Shown piece by piece: positions 18,282 to 26,141 of a stretch of 64,000 bases of DNA. The DNA comes from Bacteroidales bacterium UBA6401 (lineage in GTDB: Bacteria > Bacteroidota > Bacteroidia > Bacteroidales > UBA932). The stretch spans positions 61,771-125,770 of the forward strand of contig DJPX01000042.1 of assembly GCA_002438635.1 (NCBI GenBank). The letters are read 5' to 3'. The translations under genes and the position numbers were made by a program. The notes below the pieces were generated by a model that was not told the DNA's origin, did no database searches, and saw nothing but the letters and a program-made list of their open reading frames with translations. Position 1 is the first letter of the stretch, and the number at the start of each line of letters is the position of its first letter.

Positions 18282-20214
18282 CTCCCTTGTCCTCGATAAG
18301 TTCATCATTCTTATCCTTAACCTTTGGGCCAAGTATAGCTTCTACATCGTCAGCAAAGATAACTTCTTTAGTTAACAGTTCCTGTGCTATAGCACGCCAC
18401 CCGCTCTCATGCTCTTTGAGGATAGACATAGTCTTATCGTGAATTTCTCTCACAAGTTTAAGAACCTGCGCATCAAGTAATTCGGCTGTTTTCTCCGAAT
18501 AAGGCTTGGTGAAATCATATGCACGACTACCTGTAGAGTCATAGAAACTTAGAGAGCCGAATTCATCGGACATTCCATAATTCTGAATCATAGAATAAGC
18601 CGTCTTAGTTAGTCTTTCAAGGTCGTTTTGCGCTCCGGTAGATGGCTCACCATTTAGGATCTCCTCCGCAACGCGACCTCCGATAAGAGAGCACATTTCA
18701 TCCATCATCTGACTCTTCCTTTCTATCTTATGCTCATCTGGCAGATACCAAGCAGCGCCAAGCGATGTTCCTCGAGGGACAAGGGTGACTTTAAAGAGCT
18801 GATTAGCATGTGGTAAAAGCCAGCTCACCACTGCGTGACCAGCCTCGTGATGTGCAATTGTCTTCTTCTCGGACTCCGAAAGCAAGTAGCCCTTCTTCTC
18901 GATACCACCCACTATCCTATCGACAGCATCCAAAAAATCCTGAAGATCTATCTCCGACTTATTCTTCCTGGCAGCCACAAGTGCCGCTTCATTACATACA
19001 TTTGCTATGTCGGCACCACTAAATCCAGCAGTGTGCTTTGCCATATAAGATACATCGAAAGACTTGGACATCTTAAGGTCTTTAATATGAACCTTGAATA
19101 TCTCCTCTCTTTCTTTCAATTCAGGCAAATCGACGTGTATCTGCCTATCGAAACGTCCGGCACGCATAAGTGCCTTATCCAAAATATCGGCACGGTTAGT
19201 AGCCGCAAGTACGATGACCCCACTATTAGTATCAAATCCGTCCATCTCAGTAAGTAACTGATTAAGAGTATTTTCCCTCTCATCATTACCCGAGAATCCA
19301 GCGTTTTTACCTCTCGCGCGGCCTACAGCATCTATCTCATCTATAAATACTATACAAGGAGCCTTCTCCTTAGCCTGCGCGAAAAGATCACGCACGCGGC
19401 TTGCACCCACACCCACGAACATTTCTACGAAATCAGAACCGCTCATAGAGAAAAACGGAACATTAGCCTCACCTGCAACGGCCTTAGCCAATAAAGTCTT
19501 ACCATTTCCTGGAGGGCCAACCAAGAGCGCACCTTTAGGGATTTTAGCCCCAAGGGCTGTGTATTTCTTAGGATTCTTCAAGAAATCCACTATTTCCATC
19601 ACCTCTTCCTTCGCGCCATAAAGCCCGGCCACATCCTTAAAAGTAACATTCACCTTGTCTTTATCGGCCAATTTTCCCTGGGCTTTCCCAACATTGAAAG
19701 GATTAAATCCACCTCCTTGTCCACCACCTTGACCTGTCATCGGACGGAATGCTCTGAACATCATCACATACATAAGTATGATAAGAACGAGTGGGAAAAT
19801 CCAATCCAAAATACCACTCCAGAAGTTGTTTCCCTGACTCACGACCAATTTAACCTGCTCACCTTTAGGAAGAGAAGCATTCAACTGTGCCACTTCCCTC
19901 TCGGCATCGAAATGGTCGGTTACCAAAAACATATAATGTGGTGAACGTTCAGGTACTTTACCACCGAAATCTGCACTATACTTTTCTAGTCGATCACTTC
20001 TTAAAGTTACCAGTCCTTTGTATTCATTTCGGATGAAGTCTATCTCTTTAACATCACCGGCAAGAACCATTTCCTGAACTCTTGCCCATTCAGTCTTCTG
20101 CGTATTTGCAGCACTACTATCTTTAAAAAGAAGATAGAATATACCGCCCAGCAGAAGAAGATATAGCCACGACAGATTTAGTCTGACTACTTTAACTTTT
20201 TTCTTTTTATCCAT
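18259..20214 (-). CDS. ftsH: ATP-dependent zinc metalloprotease FtsH
   Basis: 651 aa. A membrane-anchored AAA+ protease for membrane and short-lived cytoplasmic proteins. It has an N-terminal TM helix (LSWLYLLLLGGIFYLLF), a periplasmic segment, a second TM (about 130-150), the AAA module with Walker A GPPGNGKT and Walker B IVFIDEIDAVG, the second region of homology (AATNRADILDKALMRAGRFDR), and the zinc site HEAGH. It is upstream of cdsA and downstream of rsfS in one direction, 26 bp after rsfS. Confidence 0.97.
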   Translation of the reverse strand: MDKKKKVKVVRLNLSWLYLLLLGGIFYLLFKDSSAANTQKTEWARVQEMVLAGDVKEIDFIRNEYKGLVTLRSDRLEKYSADFGGKVPERSPHYMFLVTDHFDAEREVAQLNASLPKGEQVKLVVSQGNNFWSGILDWIFPLVLIILMYVMMFRAFRPMTGQGGGQGGGFNPFNVGKAQGKLADKDKVNVTFKDVAGLYGAKEEVMEIVDFLKNPKKYTALGAKIPKGALLVGPPGNGKTLLAKAVAGEANVPFFSMSGSDFVEMFVGVGASRVRDLFAQAKEKAPCIVFIDEIDAVGRARGKNAGFSGNDERENTLNQLLTEMDGFDTNSGVIVLAATNRADILDKALMRAGRFDRQIHVDLPELKEREEIFKVHIKDLKMSKSFDVSYMAKHTAGFSGADIANVCNEAALVAARKNKSEIDLQDFLDAVDRIVGGIEKKGYLLSESEKKTIAHHEAGHAVVSWLLPHANQLFKVTLVPRGTSLGAAWYLPDEHKIERKSQMMDEMCSLIGGRVAEEILNGEPSTGAQNDLERLTKTAYSMIQNYGMSDEFGSLSFYDSTGSRAYDFTKPYSEKTAELLDAQVLKLVREIHDKTMSILKEHESGWRAIAQELLTKEVIFADDVEAILGPKVKDKNDELIEDKGDDTISEA

Positions 20215-20240
20215 TAATTACCTAATTTCGTAAGCATGTA

Positions 20241-20588
20241 TTAATCGGTGTATGTCACCCTAGGAGCATCGGCCCATAAGTCCTCAAGTCGATAAAACTC
20301 TCTATACTCCTTTAGAAATATATGAACGACCACATTTCCGAAGTCAATTATAACCCAAAATGCATTCTCGAGGCCCTGCATACGCAAAGGCTTTATGCCA
20401 AGTTTTTCTTTAGCTTCTTTTAGTATATTGTCTGCAATGGCTGAAACCATAGTAGTAGATGTGCCAGTACAAACCATAAAAAAATCGGTAATAGCCGTCC
20501 CTATAGGACGAAGATCAAGAGAAATTACATCCTCCCCTTTTTTATCAAGAATAGCATCTGCAATGACGCGTAACTCGCGATTATTCAT
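20241..20588 (-). CDS. rsfS: Ribosome silencing factor RsfS (YbeB/Iojap)
   Basis: 115 aa from the ATG at 20588, where MNNRELRVIADAILDKKGED is the normal family start; the longer in-frame start at 20708 would read back through the birA promoter and start. RsfS binds ribosomal protein uL14 and blocks subunit joining in starvation. Conserved segments: ITDFFMVCTGTS, GLENAFWVIIDFGNVVVHIF and REFYRLEDLWADA. It leads the rsfS-ftsH-cdsA run and is divergent from birA through an interleaved promoter pair. Confidence 0.93.
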   Translation of the reverse strand: MNNRELRVIADAILDKKGEDVISLDLRPIGTAITDFFMVCTGTSTTMVSAIADNILKEAKEKLGIKPLRMQGLENAFWVIIDFGNVVVHIFLKEYREFYRLEDLWADAPRVTYTD

Positions 20589-20605
20589 AAATAATAGAAA
20601 TATTG

Positions 20606-20626
20606 TAAATTTGCAGCGCAAAGATA
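20606..20626. promoter_or_regulatory. Interleaved divergent promoters of rsfS and birA
   Basis: Rightward box TAAATTTG at 20606-20613 for birA and leftward box TATCTTTG at 20626-20619 for rsfS face each other with only 5 bp between. Each predicted start site lies in or beside the other box, so two polymerases could not bind at once. Confidence 0.6.
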
Positions 20627-20648
20627 CAAAAATTAATCCACGATAAAA

Positions 20649-21248
20649 ATGTCTAAGATAATCTGGTTCGATAGTTTGAACTCCACAAATTCGTTTGCTA
20701 AAGAACATCTTGAGGAATATGACAATATGTCAATAATAGCAACCCTACAGCAACGCGCTGGACGCGGTCAAGGAGATCATACTTGGTATGCCAGTGCTGG
20801 AAAGAACCTCACATTCACCATTATATTCAAGCCTACCGACCTTCTAGCCTCTGATGCGTTGATGATAACGCGTATAACCACTTTGGCACTTTTAAATTAT
20901 CTTAAATCGAAGGGCATAAAAGCACGCATCAAATGGCCTAATGACATATGGGTAGAAGACAAAAAAATCTGCGGCATTCTTATAGAGAACATTCTGGACG
21001 GGCGCATTATAAAAAACAGCATCATAGGAGTAGGACTGAATATTAACGAAAAGAATTGGCCCAAAGAATTACCTAATCCTATATCGTTAAGCGAATTAAC
21101 TAACACAGAGTACGATATTAGAAAAGAACTCGACCTACTTCATGACGAATTTAAAGCACAAGCCGCCCTACTCTTAGACGATAAGGGAAGATCTAACTTA
21201 TGCGAGCGCTTCGAAAAGAACGTATTTAAACTTGCTGAAGGGATTTAA
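20649..21248 (+). CDS. birA: Biotin-[acetyl-CoA-carboxylase] ligase, catalytic core only
   Basis: 199 aa. It attaches biotin to biotin carboxyl carrier proteins through biotinyl-AMP. The catalytic domain is complete: SLNSTNSFAKE, the biotin-binding loop QQRAGRGQGDHTW, KWPNDIWVEDKKICGIL and GVGLNINEKNW. It ends soon after ERFEKNVFKLAEG, where homologues normally continue into a C-terminal SH3-like domain of about 45 aa, so that domain is absent. There is no N-terminal HTH, so no repressor function. The last 23 bp overlap the convergent rpe gene, and truncation at that junction is a likely cause. Confidence 0.88.
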   Translation: MSKIIWFDSLNSTNSFAKEHLEEYDNMSIIATLQQRAGRGQGDHTWYASAGKNLTFTIIFKPTDLLASDALMITRITTLALLNYLKSKGIKARIKWPNDIWVEDKKICGILIENILDGRIIKNSIIGVGLNINEKNWPKELPNPISLSELTNTEYDIRKELDLLHDEFKAQAALLLDDKGRSNLCERFEKNVFKLAEGI

Positions 21249-21870
21249 CCACCGCAACTGGATCTGAGGCACCCAGAACCGAACTTCCGGCCACCACTAT
21301 ATTCACTCCACAAGAAGATAATGCTTCGATATTGGCAGGACTAACTCCCCCATCCACTTGAATCAAGGTATCAGCTCCTCGCCTTGCAATCTCAGCCTTA
21401 AGGACACCCACCCTGTCTATAGTTTCATATATAAATTTCTGTCCACCGAAGCCAGCAAAAACAGACATAATTAAAAAGTAGTCCACCTTTCCTATGTATT
21501 TATACAACTTTTCCACAGGTACATCCGGATTTATGGCCAATCCTACCTTCATTCCTAACTTTCTCGCAGTTTTTATGGCAGAGCCCGTATGCCATCCTGT
21601 CGCCTCAAGATGAAAACTAACCATTTCTACTCCCAGATGGGCCAACCGCTCGAACCATCTTTGTGGCTTAACGACCATTAAATGAGCATCCATAGGAATA
21701 GACATCACCTTCCCTACGGCCTCAATTATAGGGAACCCAAATGAAATATTAGGCACAAAACTGCCATCCATAATGTCTAGATGAATGTAATCTGCACAAG
21801 AATCTATCATTTTCAAATCTTTCTCAAGATTTAAAAAGTCGGCAGTAAGTATAGAAGGAGCTACTTTCAT
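21226..21870 (-). CDS. rpe: Ribulose-phosphate 3-epimerase
   Basis: 214 aa, normal length. Interconverts ribulose-5-P and xylulose-5-P in the pentose phosphate pathway. TIM-barrel motifs are intact: VAPSILTADFLNLEKDL, HLDIMDGSFVPNISFG (metal ligands His and Asp), DAHLMV, MSVFAGFGGQKFI, IQVDGGV. It begins 1 bp after the pepD stop, so the two are probably coupled, and its 3' end is antisense to the birA 3' end. Confidence 0.97.
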   Translation of the reverse strand: MKVAPSILTADFLNLEKDLKMIDSCADYIHLDIMDGSFVPNISFGFPIIEAVGKVMSIPMDAHLMVVKPQRWFERLAHLGVEMVSFHLEATGWHTGSAIKTARKLGMKVGLAINPDVPVEKLYKYIGKVDYFLIMSVFAGFGGQKFIYETIDRVGVLKAEIARRGADTLIQVDGGVSPANIEALSSCGVNIVVAGSSVLGASDPVAVVKSLQQV

Positions 21871-21871
21871 A

Positions 21872-23302
21872 TCATTTGAAATTGACTACCACATCTTCCA
21901 AATGCTCTGCAAACTTCTCAAGACTTTCCAAATCTAGTTTTTCACCTGGAGCATGAACACCACGAAGAGTAGGTCCGAATGAAATCATATCCAAACCAGG
22001 GAATTTCTCAAGGAATAAACCGCACTCAAGACCTGCGTGGATAGCGAGAACCTTAGGAGCCTGAGCGAAAAGCTTCTTATAAGAAAAAACGCACTGTTTC
22101 AATATGTTAGAATTAACATTAGGAGCCCATCCCGGATATTCATTAATGTGATTCACCTCTGCTCCGCCAAGCGAAAGAGCAGCCCTAACCTTTGCTGCTA
22201 TAGCGCGACACTCGCTTTTAGTACTACTACGCTGGCTAGTGCATACTTTTATGAGATTTGAAGAAAAATCCGTCTGCACAGATGCCAAGTTAGTAGATGT
22301 TTCCACAAAACCAGGAACATCCTGGCTCATGGAAACAACCCCATGAGGGCACGCATATAGCGAAGCCACTATTTTTCGCGCCTGACTTGATGATATAGGA
22401 AGGTGCGCACAGGGATGCTCCACACGAATACATTCAAAACTAAGAGCACTATCTGTTACCCTATATTCATTCTTTACTTCAGAAGCAAATCTTTCGAATT
22501 CGCTTGACAAAGCATCAGGATCCAAGGTGGCAACTGCTGCGAGGCATTCCCTTGCAATCGCATTATGTTTTCCACCACCATTTATCTTAATTATCTGAAG
22601 ACTATCTAGATGCGTGTACAAGAATCTTAACATAAGCAAAAGCGTATTAGCTCTTCCTTTATTAATATCATCTCCACTATGGCCGCCAATTCCTCCTTGT
22701 ATAGTCAGACGACATCTTGTTGCTCCAGCGGCCAAATCTTCATTATCAAAATGATATACAGCCTCTGTCGTCACGCCACCGGCACATCCGATAAACATTT
22801 GTCCCTCGTCTTCTGAGTCAAGATTAATAAGAGTTTTACCTGTAAAAAAACCTTCCTGCATAAATTCAGCGCCATCCATCCCGGTTTCTTCTGAAATAGT
22901 AAAAACACATTCTATCTTGCCTGTAGGAAGATTACTCTCTAAAATGGCCAAGCTCGCCGCGATGCCTATACCATCATCTGCTCCAAGAGTAGTATCGGGT
23001 GCTATCATCCAACCATTTTCAACTACATACTTAATAGGGTCTTTTGAAAAATCGTGAGAAACGCCTTCATTCTTTTCACAAACCATATCCTGATGAGACT
23101 GAAGTACCAAGGTAGGCACATTTTCTTTTCCCGGCGTCGCCTCCTTAGTTATACATACATTGCCAATTTCATCTCTTTTTGCCTCCAATCCGTGATTTGA
23201 TGCCCATTTAAGCAAAAATTCTGTCATAGGGCCTTCGTGACCTGATTCACGTGGGATACGAGTAATTTCCTTGAAGATTTCAAGGGTTCTTTCTGCTATC
23301 AT
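21872..23302 (-). CDS. pepD: Cytosol non-specific (aminoacyl-histidine) dipeptidase, M20C
   Basis: 476 aa. A cytoplasmic di-zinc peptidase that releases amino acids from dipeptides, including Xaa-His. Metal and catalytic segments are visible in order: LQSHQDMV (His and Asp), GADDGIG (bridging Asp), ISEETGMDG (catalytic and metal Glu), LDSEDEG (Asp) and a late AIHAGLECG (His). It lies between dnaA (18 bp upstream) and rpe (1 bp downstream) on the same strand. Confidence 0.95.
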   Translation of the reverse strand: MIAERTLEIFKEITRIPRESGHEGPMTEFLLKWASNHGLEAKRDEIGNVCITKEATPGKENVPTLVLQSHQDMVCEKNEGVSHDFSKDPIKYVVENGWMIAPDTTLGADDGIGIAASLAILESNLPTGKIECVFTISEETGMDGAEFMQEGFFTGKTLINLDSEDEGQMFIGCAGGVTTEAVYHFDNEDLAAGATRCRLTIQGGIGGHSGDDINKGRANTLLLMLRFLYTHLDSLQIIKINGGGKHNAIARECLAAVATLDPDALSSEFERFASEVKNEYRVTDSALSFECIRVEHPCAHLPISSSQARKIVASLYACPHGVVSMSQDVPGFVETSTNLASVQTDFSSNLIKVCTSQRSSTKSECRAIAAKVRAALSLGGAEVNHINEYPGWAPNVNSNILKQCVFSYKKLFAQAPKVLAIHAGLECGLFLEKFPGLDMISFGPTLRGVHAPGEKLDLESLEKFAEHLEDVVVNFK

Positions 23303-23320
23303 AATATATGTAGTTAAAAT

Positions 23321-24748
23321 TTATCTTCTTTCAGGTACTAGCAGTCCCTCGAGTTCTGTTACATAACTCTTGAACATTCTATCTGTACTCATTAAATCGC
23401 ACACGGTATTATACGAGTGCAACACTGTGGAATGATCCTTTCCCCCTGTCTTCGACCCTATAATAGATAATGAGCAATTCGGGATAAGATTCCTGCACAG
23501 ATACATAGATATCTGCCTTGCCTGCACGAGCTGTCTTTTACGAGAATTCGACACAAGGTCAGCTTTTGTAATCTGAAAATACTCGCACACAGCACCTTGA
23601 ACCTTATCTATGGTAAGATCACTCTTAGGCTCAGAGACTATATTCGAAAGCACATTGTTCACCATATCTATAGAACAATCCCTATGCGTAAAAGTAGAAT
23701 AAGCCATCAGCGAGATAAGAGCCCCCTCCAACTCACGGAAATTACTTTTAACATTCATAGCTATATATCTAAGGACATCGTCAGAGATGATCAATCCCTC
23801 TCTTCGACATTTAGACTGCAACATACTAAGACGCGTATTGTAGTCAGGATGTCTTAGTTCAACAGACAAGCCCCACTTAAAACGAGATAGCAACCTCTCC
23901 TCGAAATTCTCCAAATCTCGCGGTGCTCTATCTGAAGTCAATATCAATTGCTTCCCGTGAAGATGCAAATGATTAAAGATGCTAAAGAATGCACTTTGAT
24001 TACCTTGACCACGCATATCCTGAATGTCATCAATAATCAGTACATCAATCTTCATATAAAAAGAGAGGAAATCCGTTAGTATATTACGCTGTGTTGCGTC
24101 CATATACTTGGTTTTAAACTCTGTACCAGTCACATAAAGCACTGTGCAGTCTGGATTCTTTTCCTTTATAGCATTTCCAATAGCCTGTGCCAAGTGTGTC
24201 TTCCCTAGACCGCAACCACCAAAGATAAAGAGCGGATTATATGGTGTATTCCCCGGCTTATCAGATATCTCCAGTCCTGTTAATATTCCAAGCTTATTAC
24301 ACTCTCCTTCTACCAAAGTGCTGAAACGATAGTCCGGATTAAGACGCGGGTCTATCTGCATCTTCTTTAAGCCAGGATATACAAAAACCCCGTTGCTGCC
24401 AGAGGGCTTTACCGTCGCTATAGATACAGGCGAATTCTTAGCTATCGGACCGGCTGTACCATCTATATCCAAGGAAGGTTGTCCCTGAACAGGAGCCACA
24501 CGATATCTCAATTTAGCGCCTCCCCCGATCACTCTCCTTAAAGTAAGCGTCAGAAGATCTAAAAAATTCTGCTCGATAAAATCGCGGTAATAAATGGTAG
24601 GGACTTCCACCGTAAGTACATCACCAGACAACGCAACGAACCTGATAGGTTTAAACCAGGTTTCGAATTGAACAGGGAGGACATTGCTTTCTATTATACG
24701 CAGACAATCCTCCCAGACATTACTGCTATGTCTTTGCGTGTCCTGCAT
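23321..24748 (-). CDS. dnaA: Chromosomal replication initiator protein DnaA
   Basis: 475 aa. Domain I (about 10-85, WEDCLRIIESNVLPVQFETWF), a short linker, the AAA+ domain with Walker A GGCGLGKTH (about 178-186) and Walker B DVLIIDDIQDM, and domain IV with the DNA-binding signature GGKDHSTVLHSY near the C-terminus. It initiates replication by melting oriC. No cluster of DnaA boxes (TTATNCACA) was found in the flanking intergenic DNA, so oriC is probably elsewhere. Confidence 0.97.
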   Translation of the reverse strand: MQDTQRHSSNVWEDCLRIIESNVLPVQFETWFKPIRFVALSGDVLTVEVPTIYYRDFIEQNFLDLLTLTLRRVIGGGAKLRYRVAPVQGQPSLDIDGTAGPIAKNSPVSIATVKPSGSNGVFVYPGLKKMQIDPRLNPDYRFSTLVEGECNKLGILTGLEISDKPGNTPYNPLFIFGGCGLGKTHLAQAIGNAIKEKNPDCTVLYVTGTEFKTKYMDATQRNILTDFLSFYMKIDVLIIDDIQDMRGQGNQSAFFSIFNHLHLHGKQLILTSDRAPRDLENFEERLLSRFKWGLSVELRHPDYNTRLSMLQSKCRREGLIISDDVLRYIAMNVKSNFRELEGALISLMAYSTFTHRDCSIDMVNNVLSNIVSEPKSDLTIDKVQGAVCEYFQITKADLVSNSRKRQLVQARQISMYLCRNLIPNCSLSIIGSKTGGKDHSTVLHSYNTVCDLMSTDRMFKSYVTELEGLLVPERR

Positions 24749-24900
24749 TTTACTTAGGAATTTTGTGGAGACAAAAGTGGGGGAAAAAAACTACATAAAA
24801 AAATTAATTTACTATTGCATAAATAAAATTAAATACATAGTAAATTAAAATTTTCACCTGTTTTTTGACTTACGTAAAATATTAAATACGAATTATTTAC

Positions 24901-24940
24901 AAAGCACACACAGAGATAACGAATTGAATTTGTGTGCTTT
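24901..24940. terminator. Perfect 10-bp inverted repeat between dnaA and the amidase gene
   Basis: AAAGCACACA (24901-24910) and TGTGTGCTTT (24931-24940) are perfect complements with a 20-nt loop. The right arm is followed on the plus strand by a T-rich run. It lies about 60 bp past the amidase stop and would end leftward transcription before the dnaA promoter. The rest of 24749-25001 is AT-rich with no gene. Confidence 0.6.
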
Positions 24941-25001
24941 TAGTATTTTTAATAATTCTAAATTAGTTTCTACTCAAAAGTTTGTTTGTAGGGTACAATA
25001 T

Positions 25002-26084
25002 CTACTTGACTCTGTGTAATTCCGAACCCTCAATCTTAACAATAAAACTATCCGGGTATCTTTTCTTTATTTTTTTATACTCTTCCTTTACTTTATCTAA
25101 AGATGCATCTGTCGCCACTACATATTTATTAATCTTCCCGGACGGGAAAACTTCAGGAATATAACCCATAAGTCTAGAATCTTCTTTATGAACCTGCGAA
25201 GACACGGCAAATATCTGCACCCCATAATACACTTGAGGTCCAACTTCGGGATCATCGTAATGCAACAACTCTGTTTCTGAACTAAATGAAGTGGTGGAAT
25301 CATAGAGCTTTTTATACTCGGTAAATGCGTTCAGTAATCTTTGAGCAAGCGCCTGCCTTTCTGAAGGCTTTTTAAGCTGGGCCAAATCCTGTGGATTAGA
25401 GATAAAACCGAGTTCCACCAATACGGCTGGCATAGTAGTTTTCCATAGTACATAAAACGGGTCCTGGCTTACTCCCCTATTCACTTTCACCGGTCCACCT
25501 TTTAGATTCTCGTTTATAATCTGAGCGAAGTCAATACTTTGTTCAAGGTGTGCACTCTGCATCATGGTCATAAAGATGTAGGAACTCGGATCGGAAGGGT
25601 CAAATCCGGCTGACTTAGGATTATAGTTATCATCCAGCATAATAACAGAGTTCTCTCTTTTTACCAAATCCAGATTGGCCTTGTACAAATCCCTGTTTTT
25701 TTGTGATGACTGCCCCAATACGTGAGTTGAAAACCCTGACGACTTAGTGGAATAGGCAGAATTAATGTGAATGGAGATAAACAAATCCGCGCTGCACTCA
25801 TTAGCTATCTGTGCGCGCCTATCAAGGGAAATGAACCTATCATCGCTTCGGGTCATCACTACCTTTACATCAGGATATTTCTGCTTAATGAGCTTCTCCA
25901 GTCTTTGTGCTATATCGAGAGTAAAAGTCTTCTCCTTAGTCTTTCCATCCTTACTTATTGCACCAGGGTCTTTTCCACCATGACCTGCGTCGACAACTAC
26001 GGTTTTTAGTATGATATTTCCTTCTGCCGATGCATACAGACTCGTCAGAAACAAAGAAAATAAAATCAAAGCAACTCGTTTCAT
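25002..26084 (-). CDS. N-acetylmuramoyl-L-alanine amidase (Amidase_3) with SPOR-like C-terminus
   Basis: 360 aa with signal peptide (MKRVALILFSLFLTSLYASA). The Amidase_3 zinc-amidase domain spans about 27-245: VVDAGHGGKDPGA (zinc His), a glutamate in the EKTF segment, LFISIHINSA (zinc His) and VELGFISNPQD (catalytic Glu). It cleaves the lactyl-amide bond between MurNAc and stem peptides, probably in cell separation or wall turnover. Residues about 275-360 (YYGVQIFAVSSQ ... IKKRYPDSFIVKIEG) look like a SPOR domain that would target septal denuded glycan. It is divergent from the LptD-like gene through an interleaved promoter. Confidence 0.92.
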   Translation of the reverse strand: MKRVALILFSLFLTSLYASAEGNIILKTVVVDAGHGGKDPGAISKDGKTKEKTFTLDIAQRLEKLIKQKYPDVKVVMTRSDDRFISLDRRAQIANECSADLFISIHINSAYSTKSSGFSTHVLGQSSQKNRDLYKANLDLVKRENSVIMLDDNYNPKSAGFDPSDPSSYIFMTMMQSAHLEQSIDFAQIINENLKGGPVKVNRGVSQDPFYVLWKTTMPAVLVELGFISNPQDLAQLKKPSERQALAQRLLNAFTEYKKLYDSTTSFSSETELLHYDDPEVGPQVYYGVQIFAVSSQVHKEDSRLMGYIPEVFPSGKINKYVVATDASLDKVKEEYKKIKKRYPDSFIVKIEGSELHRVK

Positions 26085-26085
26085 A

Positions 26086-26132
26086 TTGGGAAAGTAGGAA
26101 TATTGTCTTATCTTTGTGAGATTGCAAATCTA
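26086..26132. promoter_or_regulatory. Interleaved divergent promoters of the amidase and LptD-like genes
   Basis: Rightward: TTG at 26086-26088, 20 bp spacer, TATCTTTG at 26109-26116. Leftward: TAGATTTG at 26132-26125. The two -7 boxes face each other with 8 bp between, so binding at one should block the other. The leftward -33 element is not clear. Confidence 0.6.
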
Positions 26133-26141
26133 CAAAGAAAA

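Noticed and set aside
24749..25001. Origin of replication beside dnaA
   Set aside because: No cluster of TTATNCACA boxes; only one near-match (TTATTTACA at about 24894). AT-richness alone is not enough.
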